In this document: positions 54,448 through 63,392 of the stretch, one piece after another
Layout of the letters: each line of letters starts with the position of its first letter
Position numbering within the stretch: the stretch's first letter is position 1
Assembly: GCA_003326195.1 (NCBI GenBank)
Contig: LXQE01000146.1
Span: forward strand, 159,352-223,351
DNA from: Nostoc punctiforme NIES-2108
GTDB taxonomy: Bacteria; Cyanobacteriota; Cyanobacteriia; Cyanobacteriales; Nostocaceae
Direction of reading: 5' to 3'
DNA: 64,000 nucleotides
Notes under the pieces: generated by a model
Seen by the model: the letters and a program-made list of their open reading frames with translations, nothing else
What the model was told of the DNA's origin: nothing
Databases searched by the model: none
Translations under genes and position numbers: made by a program

Positions 54448-55746
54448 ATGATTCAATTGCGAAAATTTAAACAACTTGTTGCTTTGGTACTGCTTGGCTT
54501 ATTAACCAGTTGGATTGTAAGTTGCAGCACAGGTAATGTTAATACAAGTACAAAACAAGCTACTTCAGGAGTGGGAACTGTTGAGTTTTGGACAATGCAA
54601 CTCCAACCTCAATTTACCGACTACTTCAAAAGCCTAATTGCGAATTTTGAATCGCAAAATCCAGGTATAAAGATTAACTGGGTTGATGTACCTTGGGCAG
54701 CAATGGAGAACAAAATATTAACAGCTGTCTCCGCAAAAACGCCACCTGATGTAGTCAACTTAAATCCGGGTTTTGCTTCCCAACTTGCCGGACGAAATGC
54801 CTGGTTAGATTTAGATGCGAAAGTCCCAAATGATGTACGTTCCTCCTATCTGCCAAATATCTGGAAAGCAAGCACGCTTAATGGTAAGAGTTTTGGGATT
54901 CCCTGGTATCTCACCACACGGTTAACCATTTATAACACTGATTTATTAAAACAGGCAGGTATCAATAAAGTCCCTGCAACCTACGCAGAATTGGCACAAG
55001 CCGCGCAACAAATTAAAGACAAGACGGGTAAATATGCCTTTTTTGTGACTTTCGTACCGCAAGATTCTGGTGAAGTGCTGGAATCTTTCGTGCAAATGGG
55101 AGTCACCTTAATAGATGCTGAGGGTAAAGCGGCGTTTAATTCAGCACAAGGAAAAGCCGCGTTTCAGTATTGGGTAGACTTGTATAAAAAAGGTTTGCTT
55201 CCTAAAGAGGCTTTAACTCAAGGACATCGCCACGCGATCGATTTATACCAATCTGGAGAGACTGCGTTTCTAGCTTCTGGACCAGAGTTCCTGAAAACGA
55301 TCGCAAATAATGCCCCAAAAATTGCTCAAGCTTCAGAAATAGCACCTCAACTCACTGGTGACACAGGTAAGAAAAATGTCGCGGTAATGAACATAGTTAT
55401 TCCCCGCGATAGCAAACAACCAGATGGCGCTGTGAAGTTTGCTTTATTTGTCACCAATGACGAAAATCAGTTAGCTTTTGCGAAAGCTGCAAATGTCCTA
55501 CCTTCTACAATCAAAGCATTGTCTGATACTTACTTTAAAGATGTTCCAGCTAATGCTTCAACAATAGAAAAAGCACGAGTTATGAGTGCTCAAGAACTGC
55601 CAAAGGCAGAAATATTGACCCCTACCTTGAAGGATTTTAATAAACTGCAAAAGGCAGTTTATGAGAACTTGCAAGCAGCAATGTTAGGTGAGAAAACTGT
55701 AGATAAAGCTGTTGAAGATGCGGCGCAAGAGTGGAATCAAAGGTAA
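54448..55746 (+). CDS. Sugar ABC transporter substrate-binding lipoprotein
   Basis: 432 residues. Lipobox IVSC after a hydrophobic helix. VEFWTMQLQPQFTDYFKSLIANFESQNPGIKINWVDVPWAAMENKILTAVSAKTPPDVV is the start of the family 1 (maltose/multiple sugar) binding fold; GIPWYLTTRLTIYNTDLLKQAGI follows. It binds an oligosaccharide in the periplasm. The permeases and ATPase are not adjacent. A heptamer array follows the stop. Confidence 0.9.
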   Translation: MIQLRKFKQLVALVLLGLLTSWIVSCSTGNVNTSTKQATSGVGTVEFWTMQLQPQFTDYFKSLIANFESQNPGIKINWVDVPWAAMENKILTAVSAKTPPDVVNLNPGFASQLAGRNAWLDLDAKVPNDVRSSYLPNIWKASTLNGKSFGIPWYLTTRLTIYNTDLLKQAGINKVPATYAELAQAAQQIKDKTGKYAFFVTFVPQDSGEVLESFVQMGVTLIDAEGKAAFNSAQGKAAFQYWVDLYKKGLLPKEALTQGHRHAIDLYQSGETAFLASGPEFLKTIANNAPKIAQASEIAPQLTGDTGKKNVAVMNIVIPRDSKQPDGAVKFALFVTNDENQLAFAKAANVLPSTIKALSDTYFKDVPANASTIEKARVMSAQELPKAEILTPTLKDFNKLQKAVYENLQAAMLGEKTVDKAVEDAAQEWNQR

Positions 55747-55749
55747 ATT

Positions 55750-55788
55750 TGGGCATTGGGCATTGGGCATTGGGCATTGGGCATTGGG
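55750..55788. repeat. GGGCATT heptamer tandem repeat
   Basis: Five and a half copies of GGGCATT, directly after the stop codon of the sugar-binding protein gene. Reverse-complement relation to the TGCCCAA array at 32022. Confidence 0.95.
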
Positions 55789-55859
55789 AAAGAGGAGGCA
55801 GTTCTTGCAGAAGGCAGAAGTTCTTTAATTTTGAATTGTTAATCCCTATTCCCTATTCC

Positions 55860-57242
55860 CTATTCCCTATTCCTCATTTGTAAAAAATCACCAACTAAAT
55901 AAAGGGAACCACACAAAACGATTAAATCTTCTGTGGTAGCGGTTGTAGTGACGGCTTCTAGTGCTGTGGATAAATCTGGATGGATTTGGCGATCGCTTAA
56001 TTCGGCACAGAGGCTGTAAGCTAGGTTTGATAAGTAGTCTAGATTAGCGGAAGTTCTACCGGCCCAAGGTTCTACTGGTATTGGTACTAAATAAAGGCGA
56101 TCGCCTGGTCGCAGTAAAGCGGTAAAAATATCAGTATGATCCTTATCGGCAAACATTCCTATAACCCAATTGACAGGCTTGTGGTTAACTGCGTCTAAGC
56201 TATCAACATACTGGCGGAGAACTTGGGCGGCGGCCGTATTATGAGCGCCATCAAGTAATAATTTATGGTTGTTCCAAGTAGTCCATTGCATTCGCCCCGG
56301 CCATTTAGTTTTGGCCATACCGTTAGTTATGGCTTCTTCTGAAATCTGCCAACCCTGTTGTTGGAGAATTTCTAAAGCAGCTAAAGCCAAAGCTGAATTA
56401 GTTAACTGAATTTGTCCCGCTAACGGCAAAGGGTATTTAATTAATTTTAAATTTTGAATTTTGAATTTTGTTAGCGCAGCGTTAGCGAGTCCGCGTACTC
56501 TTACAGAGAAGCAAGCTACGCGCAGCGTCTCGTAGAGAGCGTCATTTTGAATTGTTTCATACTCTGCCCATCCTGTAGCGATTTGACGGGCAGGTTGAGG
56601 TGTAAAAATTGGGCATTGTAATTCTAAGGCACGCGATCGCACCACTTTGTCTGCCTCTGGTGGTAATGGCCCAACCACAACGGGACATCCAGTTTTGAGA
56701 ATACCTGCTTTTTCTCTAGCAATATCAGCAAGGGTAGGGCCAAGTTGCTGCCAGTGTTCGCGGCTAATGGAAGTAATGAGCGTAACTAAAGGTTCCAAGC
56801 AGACATTGGTTGCATCTAAGCGCCCTCCTAGTCCGACTTCTACCACAGCTACATCAACTTGCTGCTGGGCAAAATATAACCAAGCAGCCGCCGTAATTAC
56901 TTCAAACTGAGTTGCCGATTCGTCATCAGGACGAATAACCGCTTGGACTTTTTCTAATAATTGACTCAATTCCTCAGAGGAAATTGGCTGTTCATTCAGA
57001 CAAATGCGTTCCGTCCAATCAACTAAATGGGGGGAAGTGTAGCGTCCTGTACGATAACCAGCCTCAGTGAGTACCGAGGAAAGATAGGCACAGACTGAAC
57101 CTTTGCCATTAGTGCCAGCAACATGAATTACCGGAACTTGGTGATGGGGATTGCCGAGATTTGCCAATAGATTGACAATGCGATCGAGTCCCAAATGGAC
57201 ACCAAAGCGTTGCAGGGGTTGTATTACAGAATCGATATCCAA
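55860..57242 (-). CDS. folC: Folylpolyglutamate synthase / dihydrofolate synthase with an in-frame repeat insertion
   Basis: About 460 residues from TTG 57242 (LDIDSVIQPLQRFGVHLGL is the expected start); the open frame runs to 57347 through repeat sequence. P-loop VIHVAGTNGKGSVCAYLSSVL, YTSPHLVDWTERI, LLDGAHN and the C-terminal domain are intact. Between TGWAEYETIQN and IKYPLPLAGQIQLTNSALALAAL, about 36 residues (DALYETLRVACFSVRVRGLANAALTKFKIQNLK) are encoded by the family B dispersed repeat (56446-56560), which has no stop in this frame. It falls between conserved blocks, so the enzyme may tolerate it. It adds glutamate to folates. Confidence 0.9.
   Translation of the reverse strand: MDIDSVIQPLQRFGVHLGLDRIVNLLANLGNPHHQVPVIHVAGTNGKGSVCAYLSSVLTEAGYRTGRYTSPHLVDWTERICLNEQPISSEELSQLLEKVQAVIRPDDESATQFEVITAAAWLYFAQQQVDVAVVEVGLGGRLDATNVCLEPLVTLITSISREHWQQLGPTLADIAREKAGILKTGCPVVVGPLPPEADKVVRSRALELQCPIFTPQPARQIATGWAEYETIQNDALYETLRVACFSVRVRGLANAALTKFKIQNLKLIKYPLPLAGQIQLTNSALALAALEILQQQGWQISEEAITNGMAKTKWPGRMQWTTWNNHKLLLDGAHNTAAAQVLRQYVDSLDAVNHKPVNWVIGMFADKDHTDIFTALLRPGDRLYLVPIPVEPWAGRTSANLDYLSNLAYSLCAELSDRQIHPDLSTALEAVTTTATTEDLIVLCGSLYLVGDFLQMRNRE
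56446..56560 (+). repeat. Dispersed repeat, family B, copy inside folC
   Basis: Shares GTTAGCGAGTCCGCGTACTC, TTACAGAGAAGCAAGCTACG and CAGCGTCTCGTAGAGAGCG with the reverse complement of 29165-29262. It has an extra 11 nt (GTTAGCGCAGC) at the left side. AATTTTGAATTTTGAA tracts border it. Confidence 0.88.
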
Positions 57243-57389
57243 GGAATGGGAGTAGGGAGAAATCAATTCAAAATTCAAAATAAAAGACTGGGGATGATAT
57301 ACCTTTAGCCTCCCGCTGAGTTGGAGACAAAGGGGACAGGGGGACAAGGAAGACTACTAAGCCCCGTGCCCCATACCCGATTAATGAAT

Positions 57390-57515
57390 TTAAGCTTCTC
57401 TATCCAAAAAGCCTTGAATTTGTCTTAAAGCCGCAGCACCAATATTGAACACTGCCCAGCTAGCGGCAATAACAACTGGTGCTAAAACGATCGCTATACG
57501 AAAATCGATATCCAT
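57390..57515 (-). CDS. psbY: Photosystem II protein PsbY
   Basis: 41 residues: [18 protein letters not shown], then [23 protein letters not shown]. The single membrane helix with N-terminal MDIDFR and the FNIGxAAxxQI motif match cyanobacterial PsbY (Ycf32), a peripheral low-molecular-weight subunit next to cytochrome b559. GAGAGGGG lies upstream of the ATG at 57515. It stands alone between folC and the carbonic anhydrase-like gene. Confidence 0.93.
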   Translation of the reverse strand: MDIDFRIAIVLAPVVIAASWAVFNIGAAALRQIQGFLDREA

Positions 57516-57619
57516 ATCTAGAACCCCTCTCTTAAGTAGAAATTAAAGTTTTGTCAACAGCTCTCATTTTTATTTTTAGCTGAAGTGGGCAATTTTTCCA
57601 AATACAAATGTAAAGAATG

Positions 57620-57731
57620 TTTAATTTATGGGGCATTGGGCATTGAAAAGAGGCAGAGGGGCGGGGTGCGGGGGCAGAGGGGAAAATACTTACTGCAACT
57701 TCTCCTCTGCTCCCTGCTCCCCTGCTCCCAT
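57620..57731. repeat. Dispersed G-rich/C-rich hairpin repeat, family C, copy 3
   Basis: AGAGGCAGAGGGGCGGGG, GGGGCAGAGGGGAAAATACT, TACTGCAACTTCTCCTCTGC and CCCTGCTCCCCTGCTCCC in order, like 23400-23512. Ends 17 nt before the stop of the gene at 57748. Confidence 0.65.
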
Positions 57732-57747
57732 GATTCTTCCCCACTCT

Positions 57748-58275
57748 CTAAGCCTTGCTAAAACCAATATCATTACCCTTACCAGCATGAACTAAAGCTA
57801 ACTTTTGGTAACGTTTAGCGTGTTCAATCAGTTCTGCGGCTTCAACATCTGTTACTTGCCGTAATACTTTACCTGGAATACCGACAACTAAGGACAAAGG
57901 CGGTACATTTTTAGTTACCACTGCGCCAGCACCAATAATGCTACCAGCGCCCACTCGTACCCCATCTAAAATCACTGCGCCAATGCCAATCAAACTTCCA
58001 CGCTCAATGTAAGCAGAATGTACGACAGCGCGATGCCCTACGGTAACATGATCTTCTAAGATTGTTGGAAAACCAGCATCACCATGTAAAATTGCACCAT
58101 CCTGAATATTTGTGCATTCGCCAATTTCAATCCGTTCTACATCTCCTCTCACCACTGCTCCATACCAAATGCTCACTCCTGTTGCTATATTTACTGAACC
58201 CATAACAACAGCATTGTCCGCAATGAAGGCAGCTTGAGAAAAATCAGGAGATGTCCAGTAAGAAGCGGTAGACAC
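57748..58275 (-). CDS. Gamma carbonic anhydrase-like protein (left-handed beta-helix)
   Basis: About 176 residues from GTG 58275; the frame is open to 58353. Hexapeptide repeats: [29 protein letters not shown], then [19 protein letters not shown] and [28 protein letters not shown]. Three histidines (GDAGF preceded by ILH, VGH and VHS) are spaced as zinc ligands of the gamma-CA/YrdA group. A trimer is expected. Whether it hydrates CO2 is unproven; many YrdA-type members are inactive. Confidence 0.85.
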   Translation of the reverse strand: MSTASYWTSPDFSQAAFIADNAVVMGSVNIATGVSIWYGAVVRGDVERIEIGECTNIQDGAILHGDAGFPTILEDHVTVGHRAVVHSAYIERGSLIGIGAVILDGVRVGAGSIIGAGAVVTKNVPPLSLVVGIPGKVLRQVTDVEAAELIEHAKRYQKLALVHAGKGNDIGFSKA

Positions 58276-58514
58276 GATAGAATATGAATATGGTACCCAG
58301 GAACACTGGAGAAACTCCAACCTTTGAGGCTGGTTGCACAACCAGGATATCACAGCGTCAAGCCTCTACGCTGAGGAAAACACTAGTGAACAATGTTCCT
58401 GCCGCAACACCGTGTCTATGCAGCAGTGAGCAAGTAACCCAAAGTGGTTGAGCCGAAGTGTATAATCCAACCCACTAGTGCTGGTGAAGACAAAATTATG
58501 TTTGTACGCACTTC

Positions 58515-59027
58515 ATGATGAATCCAGGTTTGCAGTACCCGATGTTTGGGCCGGAAATACAGTGTCCCCATTGTCGCCAGACTATTCCGGCGTTGACACT
58601 CACAGATACCTATTTGTGTCCGCGTCATGGCGCATTTGAAGCTAATCCTAAAAATGGAGAGTTAATCCATTTGCAATCGGGGCGTCATTGGCGGAGGTGG
58701 AATAATGAATGGTATAGACAACATACTCATCCTGATGGTATTCGCTTTGAAATTCACGAAGCATTAGACAAGCTCTATACCCAAGGTTTTCGAGCAACAC
58801 GAGTAATTATTGCTCGACGCTATCAGGAATTGATGAGTGGCTACTTAGAACGCAGCACGCCTTGGCGTTCTGGACAACCAGAAGCTACTGCGGCGCGTTT
58901 GTACGGTTTACCCGTGGAGTTTAGCCCCGATACTTCAGAAGATGACTGTTGGGAAGTGATTAATTTTGACTTGGAAAAAGAGCCTGGTGTCCCTGTACGC
59001 TACCCTTATTTCAGGTTGTTTGAGTAA
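58515..59027 (+). CDS. TIGR02652-type cyanobacterial protein
   Basis: 170 residues. MFGPEIQCPHCRQTIPALTLTDTYLCPRHGAFEANPKNGELIHLQSGRHWRRWNNEWYRQHTHPDGIRFEIHEALDKLYTQG region. CPHC and CPRHG suggest one zinc-ribbon-like site. I associate it with TIGR02652, conserved in cyanobacteria and of unknown role. Single gene, ends ahead of a heptamer repeat. Confidence 0.75.
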   Translation: MMNPGLQYPMFGPEIQCPHCRQTIPALTLTDTYLCPRHGAFEANPKNGELIHLQSGRHWRRWNNEWYRQHTHPDGIRFEIHEALDKLYTQGFRATRVIIARRYQELMSGYLERSTPWRSGQPEATAARLYGLPVEFSPDTSEDDCWEVINFDLEKEPGVPVRYPYFRLFE

Positions 59028-59100
59028 TGGTCATTTGTCATTAGTCATTTGTCATTAGTGAATAACAAAGGACAAATGACTAAGGACTAAAGACTAAGGA
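59028..59100. repeat. TCATTTG/CAAATGA heptamer repeats
   Basis: GTCATTTGTCATTAGTCATTTG followed by CAAATGACTAAGGACTAA; inverted halves can form a hairpin in the short gap to the VOC gene. Confidence 0.7.
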
Positions 59101-59105
59101 TTAAT

Positions 59106-59549
59106 ATGCACCACGCCTCTATTCGGACTGCGAAGATTCATCGAGCGATCGCTTTCTACGAACTTTTAGGGTTTACAATCTCAGAACGCTTTACCACAGG
59201 CTACACCTTAGCTTGCTGGATGGAAGGATTGGGCGGCAGAATTGAACTAATCCAAATTCCCGAACCAAAACCAGCCCCAGATGCGTTTGCTGACGAACAT
59301 TATGTGGGATATTATCATCTCTCGTTCGATTTAACTGAGATTACACCAGATTTACCTAGCTGGTTGACAAGTTTACAAGAACGTGTTTCAGTAGCTGCCG
59401 AGAGTCAAACCGAAGGATTAGAACCGTTGAAGGTGCTTTTAGAACCGACACAACAGCAAATAGGCGATCGCATTTACGAAGTAGCTTTCATCGCCGATAC
59501 TGATGGCTTGCCTCTGGAATTCATTCGGATTTTAGCAAAAATCTCATAA
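59106..59549 (+). CDS. VOC / glyoxalase-like protein
   Basis: 147 residues. MHHASIRTAKIHRAIAFYELLGFTISERF is the first beta-alpha-beta of the vicinal oxygen chelate fold and LPLEFIRI ends the second. Metal-site residues are plausible: His3 and Glu near RIELIQIPE, with a second His in YYHLSFD. Function not assignable among glyoxalase, dioxygenase and resistance types. Confidence 0.75.
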   Translation: MHHASIRTAKIHRAIAFYELLGFTISERFTTGYTLACWMEGLGGRIELIQIPEPKPAPDAFADEHYVGYYHLSFDLTEITPDLPSWLTSLQERVSVAAESQTEGLEPLKVLLEPTQQQIGDRIYEVAFIADTDGLPLEFIRILAKIS

Positions 59550-59691
59550 TTTAGCTTTTTTATTACCTTTGTTGCTAATATATTGTTTTTCTGTATTGTT
59601 ACTGAAGTCACAGATTTTTTTGCCAGATTACAGTGTAGTCACTCACAAAAAAAATTATGTAACTTAATTTACAGATAAATTTGCTAAATAC

Positions 59692-62553
59692 ATGTACGGA
59701 TTTTCCAAATTTTATTCCAAATTTTATAAATATCCCCTGCCGTTATTACTTTTAAGTTTATGGCTAGTAGCTGTTTTTTTGTTGAGCGATCGACCTGCTC
59801 ATAGCCAACATCCAGTTATATCTACTAACAAAGAAAAATATCAGTCAACCTTGCTAGCAAAAAGAATAATGCCCTCAACACTGACAGAAAATGTCCGCAA
59901 GACAGTGCTGGAGAATGGTCTAACTGTCCTGACAAAGGAAGTGCATACTGCGCCAGTAGTGACGGTGCAAGTGTGGTACAAGGTTGGCTCGCGTAACGAA
60001 GAACCGGGTGTGAATGGCATTGCCCACCAGTTGGAACACATGATGTTTAAAGGTACAAAAAACCGTCCAATTCAATTTGGACGTTTGTTTAGTGCTTTAG
60101 GTAGTGATTCTAATGCTTTCACCAGCTACGATCAAACTGCATATTACGGTACTGTGGAAAGAAATAAGCTGAAGGCGCTGTTGGTGCTGGAAGCAGATAG
60201 AATGCGAAATTCCCAGATTGAGCCGGAGCAATTAGCCAGTGAAAAGCGGGTAGTAATTTCGGAGTTGCAGGGTTACGAAAATAGTCCAGAATATCGCCTC
60301 AACCGCGCCGTCATGCAAGCGGTGTTTCCCAATCATGCTTATGGGTTGCCTGTAGGTGGCACTAAAGCTGATGTCGAGAAATTTGAAGTCGAACAGGTAG
60401 AAAAATATTACCGCAATTTTTACAGTCCTGATAATGCCGTCTTAGTGATTGTTGGAGACTTTCAAACTGCAAATACTCTTGAAACAATTAAAGAAGTGTT
60501 TGGCAAATTACCCAGGCAGGAGGCAGGAGTTATTTCTCCCTCATCTCCATCACTCAACACTCAGCACTCAACACGGGCTAAACGCCCCGCTACCGCTAAC
60601 AGCACTCCCATCGTATTGCAAGAACCGGGAGCAGGGCGGCTATTACAAGTTGTGTATCCGTTACCGGATGCAAATCAACCGGATGTGCCGGCGCTGGATG
60701 TGATGGATTACATCTTGACAGAGGGACGGAATTCTAGACTTTATCAGGTATTGGTGGAATCAGGTTTAGCTAGTGAAGTTACAGCATCCGTCACCAGTTT
60801 GCGAGAATCTGGCTGGTATGAAGTGTTGGTAACGGCTGGAGCTAAACAAGATTTGAAAAAAATTGACTCAATGTTGAGTAGTGCGATCGCTAATGTAGCA
60901 GAAAAAGGTGTGACATCTGAGGAAGTTGAACGAGCCAAAACTCAATTAGCAGCAGATGTAATTTTGAGTAACCGTGATATCACCTCTCAAGCAATGCGAT
61001 TGGGCACTGATGAGACAACTGTTGGTGATTATCGCTACACGGATCGCTATTTGGCAGCTGTTAGTTTGGTGAAGCCGACGGATGTTGTTGCTGTCATTAA
61101 CAAATACTTGACAAAAGAAGCGCGGACAGTAGGCTTTTTTGAACCAACCCAGAAGCGGATAACAGAAGTTGCTGCCAAACCAGACTCAGCCCAAACTACA
61201 GAAAATTTCTCTCCTGGCGCACCTGTGCTTCCTTCTGAGGTGATGAAGTACTTACCGCCTGTGGATTTGGTTACAGATGCGATTCCCCAAGTCTTACCAG
61301 ATGAATTTAAATTGACTAACGGATTGCGGTTATTACTGTTACCCGATCGGAGTACTCCCACCGTTACCTTGAGCGGTTATATTCAAGCTGGGACAGAATT
61401 TGATCCAGAGAATAAAGCTGGATTAGCTGCTTTTGTAGCAGATAATTTGCTAAATGGTACTAAGAGCAAAGATGTTTCAACTATTGCTAAAGTCTTAGGA
61501 GAACGAGGCGCAAGTCTAGACTTTCAAACCTACCGCGAAGGTGTGCATATCGAAGGTGATAGTTTAGCAGATGATTTGCCGATACTCCTGGAGATATTAG
61601 CAGATGTTGTTAAAAATAGTAGCTTTCCCAGCAAAGAGTTAGAACTGCATCGCCAACAAACTTTAACTGATTTGCAACAGGAATTAGATGAGCCATCAGA
61701 AGTAGCCAGAAGAGTATTCGTTCAGTCAATTTATCCGAAAAAACATCCCTTACATACCTTCCCCACAGAGGAGAGTTTACAGCAGATTCAGCGCCAGGAT
61801 GTGATTAATTTCAAAACTAAACATTATCGCCCAGATACAACAGTGCTAGCGCTTGTGGGAGATTTCGATCTAGACAAAGTGCGATCGCTGATTAAAAATA
61901 AGTTTGGAGACTGGGAAGTTAGCGGAAAAGCACCCACATTAAAATATCCCCCGGTGGCAATGCCGGAGAAAATTGTCAGTGTCAACCCAGTTTTACCAGA
62001 TAAAGCCCAAGCTGTAACTTATATGGGTTACACAGGTATTAACCGTTACGATCCTCGGTTTCATGCAGCCTTAGTATTGAACCAGATTTTGGGAGGTGAT
62101 ACCTTATCTAGTAGACTGGGTGCAGAAGTGCGCGATCGCCAAGGTTTGAGCTATGGGATTTATAGCTCATTTCAAGCTGGGAAGAATGTAGGGACATTTT
62201 TGATTGAGATGCAGACTAGTCCTGAAGATAGCAGTAAAGCGATCGCTAGTACCCGCCAGATGCTACAGCAAATCCATCAACAAGGCGTCACGGCGCTGGA
62301 AGTAGAGACAGCTAAACGCACCCTCATCAGCAACTACAACGTTTCCCTGGCAAACCCAGAGGAATTAACAGATAGAATTCTGATGAATGAGGTATACGGA
62401 CTAGATAAAGTAGAATTGCACTCCTTCACTGATAAAATCCAGAAAGTCACTCTTGCCCAAGTTAACCAAGCGGCTCGTGAGTTACTCCACCCAGATCAAA
62501 TCGTAGTCGTTACTGCTGGGCCATCTGTGTTAGCAGAGAAAAGTATCAGGTAA
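59692..62553 (+). CDS. M16-family zinc metallopeptidase, two tandem halves
   Basis: 953 residues. Signal or anchor helix (YPLPLLLLSLWLVAVFLLSDRPAHS). The first half has the inverted zinc motif HxxEH in IAHQLEHMMFKGTKNRP and the downstream Glu in ASEKRVVISELQGYE. The second half (from about 540, RLLLLPDRSTPTVTLSGYIQAG) lacks HxxEH (AAFVADNLLNG) and is the inactive partner. Near residue 282 a short stretch SPSSPSLNTQHSTRAKRP is read from CTCAACA-type repeats. Periplasmic peptide degradation is likely. Confidence 0.92.
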   Translation: MYGFSKFYSKFYKYPLPLLLLSLWLVAVFLLSDRPAHSQHPVISTNKEKYQSTLLAKRIMPSTLTENVRKTVLENGLTVLTKEVHTAPVVTVQVWYKVGSRNEEPGVNGIAHQLEHMMFKGTKNRPIQFGRLFSALGSDSNAFTSYDQTAYYGTVERNKLKALLVLEADRMRNSQIEPEQLASEKRVVISELQGYENSPEYRLNRAVMQAVFPNHAYGLPVGGTKADVEKFEVEQVEKYYRNFYSPDNAVLVIVGDFQTANTLETIKEVFGKLPRQEAGVISPSSPSLNTQHSTRAKRPATANSTPIVLQEPGAGRLLQVVYPLPDANQPDVPALDVMDYILTEGRNSRLYQVLVESGLASEVTASVTSLRESGWYEVLVTAGAKQDLKKIDSMLSSAIANVAEKGVTSEEVERAKTQLAADVILSNRDITSQAMRLGTDETTVGDYRYTDRYLAAVSLVKPTDVVAVINKYLTKEARTVGFFEPTQKRITEVAAKPDSAQTTENFSPGAPVLPSEVMKYLPPVDLVTDAIPQVLPDEFKLTNGLRLLLLPDRSTPTVTLSGYIQAGTEFDPENKAGLAAFVADNLLNGTKSKDVSTIAKVLGERGASLDFQTYREGVHIEGDSLADDLPILLEILADVVKNSSFPSKELELHRQQTLTDLQQELDEPSEVARRVFVQSIYPKKHPLHTFPTEESLQQIQRQDVINFKTKHYRPDTTVLALVGDFDLDKVRSLIKNKFGDWEVSGKAPTLKYPPVAMPEKIVSVNPVLPDKAQAVTYMGYTGINRYDPRFHAALVLNQILGGDTLSSRLGAEVRDRQGLSYGIYSSFQAGKNVGTFLIEMQTSPEDSSKAIASTRQMLQQIHQQGVTALEVETAKRTLISNYNVSLANPEELTDRILMNEVYGLDKVELHSFTDKIQKVTLAQVNQAARELLHPDQIVVVTAGPSVLAEKSIR

Positions 62554-62650
62554 AAATGGGCATTGGGAATGGGGCACTGGGCATGGATAATGAAGAATAT
62601 CTATTAATTAATTGTTCCTACTCATTACCATTGCCTTTTGAGAACTACCG

Positions 62651-63175
62651 ATGAAAATTTACAACCATTTATACCAAATTGTAATTACATGTTTTACTTT
62701 TGCCGCGACTACTTGGCTACAAATATTACGACGTAACTACGTGATATTTACGTTGCTTTTGGGACTAAATTTCATCGTTGCTACTCCAGCAATGGCGGCA
62801 AATTTGTCTGGTGATTTGCTCAAGCAACCAGCCACAGAAATTACAGTTAGCTTGGGTAATTCAGCTAACGAACTCAAGTTTGAGCCAAATCATTTGGAAT
62901 TTGAGGTTGGTAAACGCTATCAATTACGGCTAAATAATCCCAGCCAACTGAAGCACTATTTTACCGCTAAAGATTTTGCCGATGGCATCTGGACACAAAA
63001 AGTTGAAGCAGGCAAAGTAGAAATCAAAGGAGCCATTCACGAACTAGAACTCAAGCCCGGTGCTGAAGCCGAATGGGTATTTGTGCCCCTAAAATCTGGT
63101 ACTTATGGCTTACGTTGTACAATACCGGGACATACAGAAGCAGGTATGACTGGAGAGATTGCCATCAAAAATTAA
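62651..63175 (+). CDS. Secreted cupredoxin-like copper protein
   Basis: 174 residues. A long N-terminus with helix YVIFTLLLGLNFIVATPAMAA as signal peptide. The cupredoxin fold (about 60-174) shows the His ligand in NPSQLKHYFTAKDF and the Cys...His...Met set in YGLRCTIPGHTEAGMTGEI. It should bind a type 1 copper and carry electrons, or serve as a copper-store protein, in the periplasm or lumen. The fold differs from plastocyanin by the extra loop before the Cys. Confidence 0.85.
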   Translation: MKIYNHLYQIVITCFTFAATTWLQILRRNYVIFTLLLGLNFIVATPAMAANLSGDLLKQPATEITVSLGNSANELKFEPNHLEFEVGKRYQLRLNNPSQLKHYFTAKDFADGIWTQKVEAGKVEIKGAIHELELKPGAEAEWVFVPLKSGTYGLRCTIPGHTEAGMTGEIAIKN

Positions 63176-63392
63176 AAATAATTGAGCTAAATACAACATT
63201 TAGTTAAGGTGATTAAATTCTCTGCGTAACTTTGCGCCCCTCTGGGTTTAAATTTCAACCCTCAATTCATCACAATTTTAGACCAAACTGTACTAACTCC
63301 CATAGTGTTAAATTATAGATATTATTTCTCAATTAATCTAGAGAAAGCATTGATACTTCAGCGTCAGAGCAACCAGTAATTATTACTTTCCC

